A DNA stretch of 64,000 bases, taken from assembly GCF_036541335.1 (NCBI RefSeq), contig NZ_JAZHBO010000002.1:372001-436000 (forward strand). The letters run 5' to 3'. The position numbers were made by a program, and so were the translations under genes. How positions within the stretch are numbered: position 1 is the stretch's first letter; each line of letters begins with the position of its first letter. Shown here piece by piece: positions 18,192 to 27,400 of the stretch. The notes below the pieces were generated by a model that saw only the letters and a program-made list of their open reading frames with translations, was not told the origin of the DNA and searched no databases. The stretch comes from Aquilutibacter rugosus (GTDB lineage: Bacteria; Pseudomonadota; Gammaproteobacteria; Xanthomonadales; Xanthomonadaceae).

Positions 18192-18492
18192 AATCAGGTC
18201 CTTCGGGGACTATCGTTACCTATCAAAAAACTGTCGTAACGTGTTGATTTAGAAAGAAATGCGTCACGGCAGCTATCGGTGGCTATCGCCGACCAGCAAA
18301 ACGGATTGGCGGTAGAGGTGACGGTAGAAACCGGAGGCCGGATTAAGACCCTCCCGTTTACTATCCAGACCAAACCGGTCTTTGACGGTAAATCACTCCT
18401 CAGGAAAGCTTGTTTCATGCGGCTTTCCGAGCATCAGCAGGTCTCCTGACCCCTGACCGTAAAAGCCGTCATGAACAGGAGGAAAAACCTCG
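18192..18492. other. Left island end with putative integrase arm-type sites
   Basis: This 301-bp stretch has no gene. It carries repeats of one box: TGGCGGTAGA (18307-18316), TGACGGTAGA (18319-18328, exactly 12 bp later), TGACGGTAAA (18383-18392) and TGACCGTAAA (18454-18463). The same box, again as a 12-bp-spaced pair, occurs at the right end. This is the layout expected for arm-binding sites of a lambda/P4-type integrase. AGGAGG lies just before the integrase ATG. Confidence 0.65.
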
Positions 18493-19749
18493 ATGCTTAC
18501 CGACACCGCACTACGCAATCTCAAGCCTAAGTCCAAAATTTACAAGGCTTCCGACCGCGACGGCATGTACGTAGCGGTATCAACCACCGGTACCGTCACC
18601 TTCCGCTACGATTACCGTCTCAACGGCCGGCGCGAGACGCTGACCATTGGACGGTATGGGCCGTCCGGCATTTCGCTCGCGATGGCCCGCGAAAAGCTGC
18701 TGGATGCCAAGAAGGCCGTTGCCCAGGGCAAGTCCCCGGCGCATGAGAAGCAGCGCGAGAAGCGCCGCCTGACCGCCGCCAAGAACTTCGGCGACATGAC
18801 CGCCCAGTGGATGGCCGGTGCCCGGATGGCCGACAGCACGCGAGCGATGCGCAAGAGCATCGTCGATCGGGACATCCTGCCGGCCTTCCAGAACCGCCTG
18901 CTTAACGAAATCACCGCCGACGACTTGCGCGCCTTGTGCGGCAAGGTGAAAGGGCGGGGAGCCCCGGCCACCGCGGTGCACATTCGCGACATCGTGAAGC
19001 AGGTCTATGCCTTCGCCATCCTGCATGGGGAGAAGGTGGACAACCCGGCGGCCGACGTGGGCGCGGCGTCGATCGCGACCTTCGTGCCCAAGGACCGTGC
19101 CTTGTCGCCCTTGGAGATCCGTCTGATGTCGCGGCAGATGGAGTCGGTGGCCACCTATCCGACCATTCGGCTGGCGTTGCGAATGATCCTGCTGACGCTG
19201 GTACGCAAGAGCGAGCTGATCGAGGCCACCTGGGACGAGGTCGATTTCGAGAACGCGACCTGGACCATCCCGAAGCAGCGGATGAAGGGGCGCAACCCAC
19301 ATGTGGTCTACCTGTCGCGTCAGGCGCTGGACATCCTGGTGGCACTGCACACTTGCGCGGCCGGCGCGAAGTTTGTGCTGCCATCGCGCTACGACTCAGA
19401 CCATTGCATGTCTCACGCGACTCTCAATCGGGTCACTCAGATCGTGGCGCAGCGGGCCAAGGCAGCAGGCCTGCCGCTGGAGCCGTTCACCGTCCACGAT
19501 CTGCGCCGCACGGGTTCGACGTTGCTCAATGAGATCGGGTTCAACCGAGACTGGATCGAGAAGTGCCTTGCGCACGAAGAAGGGCGTTCCTCGCGCTCGA
19601 TCTACAACAAGGCAGAGTACGCCGAGCAGCGGCGCCACATGCTGCAGGAGTGGGCCAACATGGTCGATGCCTGGATCGACGGGCAGACCTACGTGCCGAA
19701 GCTGATGCCGGAGAACGTGGTCGTGCCGGTGTTGAGTGCGATGGCCTGA
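18493..19749 (+). CDS. P4-type tyrosine integrase
   Basis: Site-specific recombinase of 418 residues. The N-terminal DUF4102 arm-binding domain (about 1-90: MLTDTALRNLKP, TIGRYGPSGISLAMARE) is followed by a core-binding SAM-like domain (about 100-190) and the catalytic domain. Likely catalytic residues are R238 (LVRKSEL), K265, H335/R338 (HDLRR), H361 (LAHEE) and Y371 (SIYNKAEY). It sits 301 bp from the guaA stop, reading away from it, as is typical for islands that use guaA. It should excise and insert the island. Confidence 0.95.
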   Translation: MLTDTALRNLKPKSKIYKASDRDGMYVAVSTTGTVTFRYDYRLNGRRETLTIGRYGPSGISLAMAREKLLDAKKAVAQGKSPAHEKQREKRRLTAAKNFGDMTAQWMAGARMADSTRAMRKSIVDRDILPAFQNRLLNEITADDLRALCGKVKGRGAPATAVHIRDIVKQVYAFAILHGEKVDNPAADVGAASIATFVPKDRALSPLEIRLMSRQMESVATYPTIRLALRMILLTLVRKSELIEATWDEVDFENATWTIPKQRMKGRNPHVVYLSRQALDILVALHTCAAGAKFVLPSRYDSDHCMSHATLNRVTQIVAQRAKAAGLPLEPFTVHDLRRTGSTLLNEIGFNRDWIEKCLAHEEGRSSRSIYNKAEYAEQRRHMLQEWANMVDAWIDGQTYVPKLMPENVVVPVLSAMA

Positions 19750-19755
19750 GGCAGG

Positions 19756-19798
19756 GCCAAGGTTGTCACTTGACAACCTTGGCAATCATTCCCATACT
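19756..19798 (+). promoter_or_regulatory. 28-bp palindromic operator on a sigma-70-like promoter
   Basis: Perfect 13-bp arms (GCCAAGGTTGTCA and its complement) at 19756-19768 and 19771-19783 have a 2-bp centre. A -35 TTGACA (19770-19775) lies inside the palindrome and CATACT (19793-19798) follows after 17 bp. The predicted start point is a few bases before the ATG at 19810. A 2-bp centre and no T-run argue against a terminator. This looks like the autoregulatory site of the downstream two-gene module. Confidence 0.65.
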
Positions 19799-19809
19799 GG
19801 AGACTGTTG

Positions 19810-20085
19810 ATGGCTCGGTCCTCTCATCCGAAGAAAGAAGTCGAGGAAGCACTCAGGCACGCCGAAGAGCAGGGCTGGCACGTGGAAGTCGGTGGTAGCC
19901 ACGCCTGGGGGCGGATTTATTGTCCATACAACGATGCGGAGTGTCGCTGCGGCGAGTTCTGTATCACCAGCGTGTGGAGTACGCCGAAGAACCCTGGCAA
20001 CCATGCGCGCGCCTTGCGGCGAGTCGTAGACAACTGCACGACGCACCGCAAGCAGCAGGAGGCAGCCGACGATGCCGAGGAATAG
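19810..20085 (+). CDS. Small HicA-like protein, putative toxin of a two-gene module
   Basis: Protein of 91 residues. The segment EQGWHVEVGGSHAWGRIYCP resembles the HicA/dsRBD-type pattern of a GW strand followed by a GSH motif, the catalytic histidine in HicA toxins. A cysteine-rich stretch (CPYNDAECRCGEFC) and STPKNPGNHARALRR follow. HicA proteins are mRNA interferases. The match is to a pattern only, and the Cys residues are not HicA-like, so the function is tentative. The start is the ATG at 19810 with GGAG upstream. The next gene follows within a few bases or overlaps. Confidence 0.6.
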   Translation: MARSSHPKKEVEEALRHAEEQGWHVEVGGSHAWGRIYCPYNDAECRCGEFCITSVWSTPKNPGNHARALRRVVDNCTTHRKQQEAADDAEE

Positions 20086-20614
20086 CACGATGGAATACAC
20101 CTTCACCCTGAAATACCAACTCGCCGACGATGACCGTGACCCGGATGCGCTGGTCGAGCGCCTGGGCGATGCCGGGTGCGACGATGCCCTGGTCGGCATC
20201 GGGCAGCCGGGGCGGCTCGCGCTGGAGTTCACCCGCGAGGCGGACAGTGCGGACGCGGCTGTGCGCAGCGCGTTGGCCGACGTGCGGAGCGCCGTGCCAG
20301 CGGCCAGGCTGATCGAGGTCGCACCGGATCTGGTTGGGCTGACCGACGTGGCCGACATCGTGGGCGTGTCGCGGCAGAACATGCGCAAGCTGATGCTGGC
20401 CCATCCGGGCACCTTCCCAGCGCCAGTGCATGAAGGCAGCGCATCGATCTGGCACTTGGCGGATGTGCTGACCTGGCTGCAGGCAAAGGGTAGCTACTCG
20501 CTGGCCATGGACGTTTTGGAGGTGGCGTGCGTTGCCTTGCAGGTCAACGTGGCCAAGGAGGGGCGGCGGTTATCGCGCTCAGCTTCCAGGGAGCTGGAAT
20601 CTCTCGTTGGATGA
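20072..20614 (+). CDS. HTH-containing partner protein, putative antitoxin/autoregulator
   Basis: Protein of 180 residues. The N-terminal half (EYTFTLKYQLADD, then VGIGQPGRLALEFTREADSA) looks like a small alpha/beta domain. The second half holds a helix-turn-helix (LTDVADIVGVSRQNMRKLMLAHPGTFP) with a MerR/Xre-like winged feel, suited to binding the upstream palindrome. Two starts are possible: the ATG at 20072 with AGGAGG nine bases upstream (overlapping the upstream gene) or the ATG at 20090 with GAGG; I list the longer form. The order toxin-then-regulator with tight coupling is as in hicAB. Confidence 0.65.
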   Translation: MPRNSTMEYTFTLKYQLADDDRDPDALVERLGDAGCDDALVGIGQPGRLALEFTREADSADAAVRSALADVRSAVPAARLIEVAPDLVGLTDVADIVGVSRQNMRKLMLAHPGTFPAPVHEGSASIWHLADVLTWLQAKGSYSLAMDVLEVACVALQVNVAKEGRRLSRSASRELESLVG

Positions 20615-20687
20615 GGGCTGTGAATTGATCTTTTCCTGCTCGTCGAATAGGTACGATGATGCCATTAGTTTTCTAGAGAGGCGATGA

Positions 20688-23600
20688 ATGACTGAGGGAG
20701 TGCAAAAAAAGAAAGTATCACCATCGGAGTTCATGCGCCAACTGCGTCCTGCGCTCTACTCAGATACGACTGATCGCACGACCTACCTGCTTGACGCAAC
20801 GACGCTTGAGTACAGCCTCGACACCATTACCGCACGCAACCAGACTCACGACTTTGAGCTCTTTTGCCGCAAGCTGTGTGAGCGCACGATTTGCCCAAAC
20901 CTTAAACCTGCCACCGGACCCGAAGGGGGTGGGGACAGCAAGGCTGATACCGAAACCATTCCTGTTGCGGACGAGATCGCAACTCTTACGTATGTGGGCG
21001 AACCGAATTCCGGTAAGGAACGTTGGGCGTTCGCCTTCAGCGCTAAGAAGACGTGGGCAGAGAAAGCTCGCAACGACGTGGCAGGCATTGCGGAGACGCA
21101 GCGTGGCTATCAGAAGGTCTATTGCGTTACCGCACAGTTCGCCCGTGCGAAGGACCGCGCTCGGGTCGAGGACGAACTCACCAAGAAATATGGCCTGACC
21201 GTCACCATTCTTGATCGGAGCTGGATCGTTGAGCAGGTCGTTGGTGGTGATCGCAGGGACCTCGCTTTTAACTACCTCGGTGTTGGACAAGAGATTGCCG
21301 ACGCGCGCCGACTGGGGCCGACGGACTATTCTCGCTCCCGGCAACTCGAAGATGTCGAGAAGTTGATCGGCAACCCGGAGGCATTTTCCGGAATGGAAAT
21401 GCAGCGCGTGACGGAGGCTTTGGTTGCGGCCAAGCTTTCGCGCAATTTGGAGCGTCCACGAACAGAAACGGATGGGCGGTTTGCACGCGCAATTCGATTG
21501 GCCGAACGAGATGGTACTTCCCGTCAGACGCTTGAAGCGCACTACGAATGGATCTGGACCGCCTTCTGGTGGTTTGACGATGTCGCGCACTTGAACGCCA
21601 GCTATGACGCTTTCGAGAAGCTCGTGATCGACACGGATCACGCCAAGAACCTTGAGCTTCTGTGTAACTTGGCTCAACTGCTGTTCAACTCGGTCATTCA
21701 TCAGCATTTGACTTCCGATGAGGCCAAGCTGGAGGAGCGCATCGCTCGACTGAGCGACAGATTAAAGGCGATGGTGGCGGACCATGATCGTCCAAACAAT
21801 TCTTTGGAGGCGCGAACCTCACTACTTGTTATCGAAGTCAATCGGGCGGCGCTCAAGAAAGATCCTCAACGACTCAGCTCACTTTGGCCGCAGTTTTCTG
21901 AGGTGATCGAGCAAGCAAATGGTCTGGGCGAGTTTGCTGCCGAGCGCTTGACTAAAATGATTGAGGTGTTTGGCAACGTCGCGGGAAAGGATCAGGGCTA
22001 TACCCGCCTTGTCGACGACGTTGCGGCGTTCGTGTCGGAGCGCACTGGCGAAGCTCAGGGAGCACTCGTACTCCTCAGGCGCGCTCAGCAGCTCGATTTC
22101 GAAGACAACTTCGAAATGATCAGGTTGCTGGGCAAGGCCGCGCGGCAGCTCACCAAGAAAGAGTATGCCGACGCGCTGATCGAGACTATGCAACTTCTCA
22201 CGCTGGCTTATCGCAGTGCCGGACTGCTATGGGCCGCGCGAGCAAGCTGCATTTTTGCAATGGCTTCGATATTCATCGAGGCTGAAGAGAATAGCGATCT
22301 TCCGGCCTCAATCGTGCCAACTGTCATGATGCTTGCTTGGATCGCTGTCGAACTGCGGCATTTGCCAGATTGTCTTGAAGCCGTTCGACTGGTTCGAGGC
22401 TGTGCGGCAGGGCTTCCGCTCGACGACGCCTCCAATGAGCGTGTCGCGAAGCGCCTTATGGAGTTCGATCTCATTCTTGGTAGCCAGTTGCTGAATTTCA
22501 CATCAGCAGAGCTTGAGCAAGTTGTTCAACTACCCGACGTTCTTGATCGGCTTGGCTTGCACCAGAGTCGAAATTCGCTGCTCTACGCGCTCGGCTATGA
22601 GGCAGTGCTCCGCGATGAGGGTTCTATACCGAAGGAGGAAACGCCAGAGAGTATTGCAGAGTTCTTCACATTGCTCGCTAGTCAACCAGTATCCGACAAC
22701 TTGCATGGGCCAGTCGTCTTCAACGAGTCAGATTCGCACTCTTATGTGTCGAGAGTGCAGGGCATGCGGATTGTGGTTCACTACCAGATGTCGGAGACTT
22801 CGATCCTTGTGGCCGAGTCGGTCGTTGGAGTCATTGAGGCGCTTTTTGCGACAGCTCCTGAGATTGGCGCTGCAGCGCACACTGAAAACTTCCGTATCTC
22901 GATTCAAGAGGGTGCTGACGTGCTCGCACCTGACTTCGTGGTTGACGAGGAAGGAATGGCCGCGATTGTTAATTGGCCTGTTGGCTTGGCGCCGGCTACA
23001 TATGGACGACAAGATGAGGTTCAGAGGGCATTGATTGGTTTGGCTGCGACGATCTTCGCAGCCACCTGCTTCGTGAAGGATTTGCAGCAGACCGTCGAAC
23101 GCTTCTTTACGAACGAAGCTGTACTCGATCGGGTGTCGATGATTGTTGTAGCCGGGAACAGCCGCCAGCGCATCTTTAAGAAGGCTGTATCAAAGCTCGG
23201 TGATTGGGCACAGTTGGCGACGACGTCATTCCCGTTGGTGCAATCGCGCCCGTGTATCCGTCGCCGCGCGCTGGGTGCTGCTGTAGAGAATGACGATGCT
23301 GCGGCAATCGATACGAGCAGCCCCTCTTGGCCGAAAAATCACCGCGACCTTGGTGTCCGATCAGTCATCGATTTGCATCTTTGGAATCGCGCAGGGTGGA
23401 CTGGCGCGGCATTTGCCGACTGGGGGGCGGCTTATCCGCCCGCGATCGCCCTGATGTTTACGGATGAGGATGCTGCTAGGAAGATCTTTCAGCGCTGGCG
23501 CGAACGTTTTGGGGAGATCGACAAGGATGGAGATATCTACATTGCGATCGTTCGTGGCATCTCTGCTGAGAATCCCGCTCACTATCGCGTACTCATCACC

Positions 23601-23879
23601 TCGCGGCTACCCTCCGAGGATAAACGTTCTGGCAACGGGTCATTAATGGTGGCGTCTCGAATTCAAACAATGCACGCGGAATCCGATGCCAACCTTGTGC
23701 GCTTTCTCGACGCGTATGGGCGATCGCAAGCTTACTTGCTTGTGCCTGCGATATTGCGGAGCGGGAGTTCACCGCAGTTCCTGCTGGAGCTTGCCATCCT
23801 GAAGCGGAAATTGAGCGTAAAGAATGCGTCAGAGGTGGGGGAGCATGAGATAGAAATGATGGCGCTTGAACCCGAGTAG
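20688..23879 (+). CDS. Large protein with PD-(D/E)xK-like nuclease head and helical body; unassigned defence candidate
   Basis: Protein of 1063 residues that I cannot place in a named system. Residues about 40-200 look like a restriction-endonuclease-fold domain: a conserved helix (HDFELFCRKLCER, E57), then GPEGGGDSKAD with D83, then WAFAFSAKKTW with S118-x-K120 as the D...(E/Q/S)xK pair of Mrr-like nucleases, and a closing strand KVYCVTAQF. Residues about 220-650 are strongly helical (solenoid/TPR-like, e.g. RSAGLLWAARASCIFAMAS). The last 400 residues form a separate domain with IDLHLWNRAGWTG. The start at 20688 has GAGAGG six bases upstream. It lies between a toxin-antitoxin-like pair and Hachiman genes, so an anti-phage effector role is inferred. 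Confidence 0.6.
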   Translation: MTEGVQKKKVSPSEFMRQLRPALYSDTTDRTTYLLDATTLEYSLDTITARNQTHDFELFCRKLCERTICPNLKPATGPEGGGDSKADTETIPVADEIATLTYVGEPNSGKERWAFAFSAKKTWAEKARNDVAGIAETQRGYQKVYCVTAQFARAKDRARVEDELTKKYGLTVTILDRSWIVEQVVGGDRRDLAFNYLGVGQEIADARRLGPTDYSRSRQLEDVEKLIGNPEAFSGMEMQRVTEALVAAKLSRNLERPRTETDGRFARAIRLAERDGTSRQTLEAHYEWIWTAFWWFDDVAHLNASYDAFEKLVIDTDHAKNLELLCNLAQLLFNSVIHQHLTSDEAKLEERIARLSDRLKAMVADHDRPNNSLEARTSLLVIEVNRAALKKDPQRLSSLWPQFSEVIEQANGLGEFAAERLTKMIEVFGNVAGKDQGYTRLVDDVAAFVSERTGEAQGALVLLRRAQQLDFEDNFEMIRLLGKAARQLTKKEYADALIETMQLLTLAYRSAGLLWAARASCIFAMASIFIEAEENSDLPASIVPTVMMLAWIAVELRHLPDCLEAVRLVRGCAAGLPLDDASNERVAKRLMEFDLILGSQLLNFTSAELEQVVQLPDVLDRLGLHQSRNSLLYALGYEAVLRDEGSIPKEETPESIAEFFTLLASQPVSDNLHGPVVFNESDSHSYVSRVQGMRIVVHYQMSETSILVAESVVGVIEALFATAPEIGAAAHTENFRISIQEGADVLAPDFVVDEEGMAAIVNWPVGLAPATYGRQDEVQRALIGLAATIFAATCFVKDLQQTVERFFTNEAVLDRVSMIVVAGNSRQRIFKKAVSKLGDWAQLATTSFPLVQSRPCIRRRALGAAVENDDAAAIDTSSPSWPKNHRDLGVRSVIDLHLWNRAGWTGAAFADWGAAYPPAIALMFTDEDAARKIFQRWRERFGEIDKDGDIYIAIVRGISAENPAHYRVLITSRLPSEDKRSGNGSLMVASRIQTMHAESDANLVRFLDAYGRSQAYLLVPAILRSGSSPQFLLELAILKRKLSVKNASEVGEHEIEMMALEPE

Positions 23880-23925
23880 TGCCGTGATCGCTACGGTGAT
23901 TGAAACGTAGTGCCAAGCTGCATGT

Positions 23926-24354
23926 TTAGATGGTGGCATCTGGTTCAGTTGTGAACCTGTGAATGGGGCGTGTCTTGCGCTGTCTGACATCCGGCCCCTT
24001 GGTGACGTTTGTGGAGTTGGATCGCGAGGCTTGCTTGCGCATCTCGATCCAGGCTTCCACTTCAGCCAGATCCCATACGACGCACCTTGGTGTCAGGTTG
24101 AAGCGGCGCGGGAACTCACCGCGTCGCTCCATTTCGTAAATCGTTGTTTCAGCCAAAGGGACAATCTGACGCAGTTCGTGGCGGCGGATGGTGCGCCGGA
24201 AAGGAAGCGGACTGCGCTTGGGGAACTGTGGCAGCGCCTCATAGGCTTCCGTCCCAGGCAAGGGGAGAGATTGGCCAAGGGCGGCGTCGAGAACATTGGA
24301 TGCCTGCGATAGGGTTTTCACCTCGAACTCCATGAATACGCTGTATGGAGACAT
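23926..24354 (-). CDS. AlpA-family helix-turn-helix regulator
   Basis: Protein of 142 residues. The core HELRQIVPLAETTIYEMERRGEFP, followed by RRFNLTPRCVVWDLAEVEAWIEMRK, matches AlpA/prophage CP4-57-type regulators, which often control integrase or cargo genes in islands. An N-terminal extension of about 60 residues and a basic C-terminal tail (KGPDVRQRKTRP) are unusual. An alternative start is the ATG at 24333 (MEFEVKT). It lies downstream of hamB on the same strand, separated by 87 bp that contain an inverted repeat. It ends 46 bp from the convergent 1063-residue gene. Confidence 0.8.
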   Translation of the reverse strand: MSPYSVFMEFEVKTLSQASNVLDAALGQSLPLPGTEAYEALPQFPKRSPLPFRRTIRRHELRQIVPLAETTIYEMERRGEFPRRFNLTPRCVVWDLAEVEAWIEMRKQASRSNSTNVTKGPDVRQRKTRPIHRFTTEPDATI

Positions 24355-24367
24355 GGTGAATTTCAGT

Positions 24368-24398
24368 ACCTATCGGCACAACCTGTTGTGGCGTAGGT
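24368..24398. promoter_or_regulatory. Inverted repeat upstream of the AlpA-like gene, candidate operator
   Basis: A nested inverted repeat: CACAAC-CT-GTTGTG at 24377-24390 is perfect, and it is flanked by ACCTA (24368-24372) and TAGGT (24394-24398). It lies 14 bp upstream of the AlpA-like ATG and 43 bp past the hamB stop. There is no T-run on either side, so an operator is more likely than a terminator. Confidence 0.45.
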
Positions 24399-24441
24399 GG
24401 GCATAGAACGTTTACGCCTTCGTGCTCATCCGGTTACACAG

Positions 24442-27400
24442 TTACACATCGTGTCCCGTCCAGCGCGCTTCGCCTCGCCCAATACGGCGGATGCTGACAC
24501 TCGTTCCGTCCGGCAGCGGCTCGACTTCAAGCAGGCTCGGTGCTTCGGCCTGAAGCTTCTGTCTGATCGTCGTGAGCTGCACAAAGTCAGGCGTTGCAAC
24601 AGACACTTGACCACTTTGCGGATCAATCTCCACTCGCATGGGGAATGCGGAGCGCGAGGGCCATTGCATCGTCCACTCTTGCGATGCCCATTTTCCATCT
24701 ACGCTTGAAAGAACGTCGCGCCGGAACTGCTGCCAGATTGACTTTGTTTCGAGCGTAGGCCAATTGGGGACATCATCGAAAGCTTCCACTGCCGCTGAAC
24801 GCAGCCAGGTCTTCATCTCTGCGCGAGTGGTGAAGTCAGGCGCCATTTGCTCAACTACCGCCTTGGCCGCGACGCGAGAGGGCAAGCCCGCTCGGACAAG
24901 CATAGCCATCGCATTGGATGGAAGCCCAGCTTCCAGGCATGCGGCGGCGGCACCTTCAACAAGCATCTCTGATTCGCCACCATTGATGCGTCGATTCATT
25001 CGGACGGCTTCTATCGCCCATACCAGGCGATAGACGAAGGCATCGTCCACCACGCGCATTCCCTCTTGGCCGATGACAGCCACGTCCTCACCTCGAATCC
25101 AGGCGCTGAGAAGATCTTTCCAGTTTGCAGGCAGTGGATCATCTGGAACAAAGGGCCGGATCGCAAGAAGCTTGTCTCCCATTCCACTGAGTGCGGCAGT
25201 CAAGACTTCCACATTGCCAAGGAGGGCGGCAGCATCGCCAAGGTCAAGAAGCTCCGTCAGTTCTGTAGCTATTGCATCGATGGCGAGCCCAGATTCCAGG
25301 CCCACACCCATCGCAAACTGTCCCTTGCGCTGCTCGATCGTTGTCTTGTTCCAGATGAGCTGTGCTCTACTGACGAGAATCCAGAGCTGCTTTTGCTTTT
25401 CGAGGACATCAAGTCGAGCAATTTGCCTTGACCAAAGTGAGCCAACAAGGGCCTCATCAAGCAGCCGTGGAAGATCCGCGCTCTCTGCATCAAGCGCTTC
25501 GATCAGGCCGAGGACAGTTGCGTCCAACCGCTCGATAAGGCTTTCTATCGAGTCCGACTCTTGATCGCTCTCTACTGCGTCGGGGAACCAAGCACCCTGT
25601 GTGCTTGACAGGTAGTCCATGGCATCCTCCCGCGCAAATACTCCCGAAGTAGAGAGACGCCTGATCACCTCGTTGACGACGACGATGATGCCACTCGAAA
25701 GCGAGCGGGCCTTGGCCGACGTGACCAGCTCTCGCCACCTCTGATGACGCCAGTCTTCCGGTTGATGCATCACGTGGATCACCAGTCCTTCAAGATCCAC
25801 AAACGCGCGGCCGGCGCGTCCTGCGACGTTGGCAAACTCTTCTCCCGTGATCAGCGTGCCCGCCCTGTACAGGTTGGGGATCAGGAGCACCGCAGCATTG
25901 AGGTTCAAGCCTTGGGCCAACGTCGGTGAGGCCACAGTAACGCGCAGAACGCCTGCGGCAAGCAGTGCCTCTACTTCACGCAAGAAGGGGCCTGGGAGGC
26001 GCCCATGATGAATGGCGACGCCGATGGCCAGGCAACGGACTGCTGGGTGCTCGGCTCCCAGCCATTCCCGACCCACGGCCATAGCACGCTCGACTTCCTG
26101 GGGATTGGCAAGCAGTGACGGAAGAAAGCCTCGTCGTTGCAACTCCAGAGCGGTTTCTGCAAATCCCTCAACATGATCACGTTGGGTGCAAAAGACGAGC
26201 GCTCGTTTTCCTTGCTCGGAGAATTTCCACGCTGCCGCCAGCGTCAACTCTTTGTTGTCTCTGGGGAACGGCGTCCGACGGGGGCGAATAGGAGGAACTT
26301 CCGGCACAAAATGGCGAATGAATGGCCCATCGTGCTCAAGGTCGAAGCTCAGACGTGCGGAATTGCCAATCCAGGACAACGTGCCAAATCGCTGGCGCGT
26401 AGGTCGCCAATCTGACTGAATCGGGTCGCCTGGAGCATCACTGCGAATCCATGCAGTCAGGTCATCGAGTTGATCCCCTGCCGGCAGGATCGCTGAAAGA
26501 CAAACGATTCGTCGGTCGTCATGGTCAGGGCGCCGCAGCAATCGCTGCACCAGATTCTCATAGCGGATCTCGCGCTCGCTCGGGCCGATCAGATGCCCTT
26601 CGTCGAGGACGATCAATCCAACGTCGTCAATGATGTTAGGATCATTTCGCAGCGCAAAGTCCAGTTTTTCTGGCGTGGCGATAACGATGCTCTGTTCCCG
26701 AAGAGCGTCCTCATCTGTTCCAGCTACGCCGCTGCTTCCATAAAGCGATGAGACAGAGAACCCAAGAGGCGTGAATGTCTTGCGAAATGAACGCTCGGTT
26801 TGGGCCGACAGTGCACGCAGTGGCGTCACGATCAAGACCCGATGTCCACAAGCCAGTGCCATCAATGCCGCGATCTCTGCTATTCGAGTCTTGCCCGCAC
26901 TAGTAGGAAGCGCGACCACCAAGTCGTCGGATACGTCGGCAGCTCGTTGCGCTGCCAGCAACTGAGAAGGCCACAGTTCCACCTCTGATGAGCGCCGACT
27001 ATACAACTCGGAAACAAACAGCTTCCTGAGCTGGGCATAGTCTCCTGAACCGGGCGGGCCTTGGATGGGCAAGACCTTGTGTAGGCTGCTTGACCAAAGG
27101 TCATCGATGAGGTTTGCGGTGATCCGGAGAATCCACCAAAGTGAAACTGCACTGGCTGCCTTCGTCAGCGAAGTTGCTCGCCTTAGCAGGTTGCGCGCTT
27201 CCACAACGAGGGAGTCATGGCCGGTTTGCAGGCCAAACTCGAAGAACACCAGCGCCCTGAACATTGTTGATGTCGCCACGCGGGAGACTACGTCGTCGGG
27301 GTCAAGTTCCCCTTCTGCCGCTGCTCGGCTGATGGCTTCATCGCCGTTGACGGGGTCGTGTAGCCACGCCCTTGCACGCTGTCCAAGTCCTTTCAGATCG

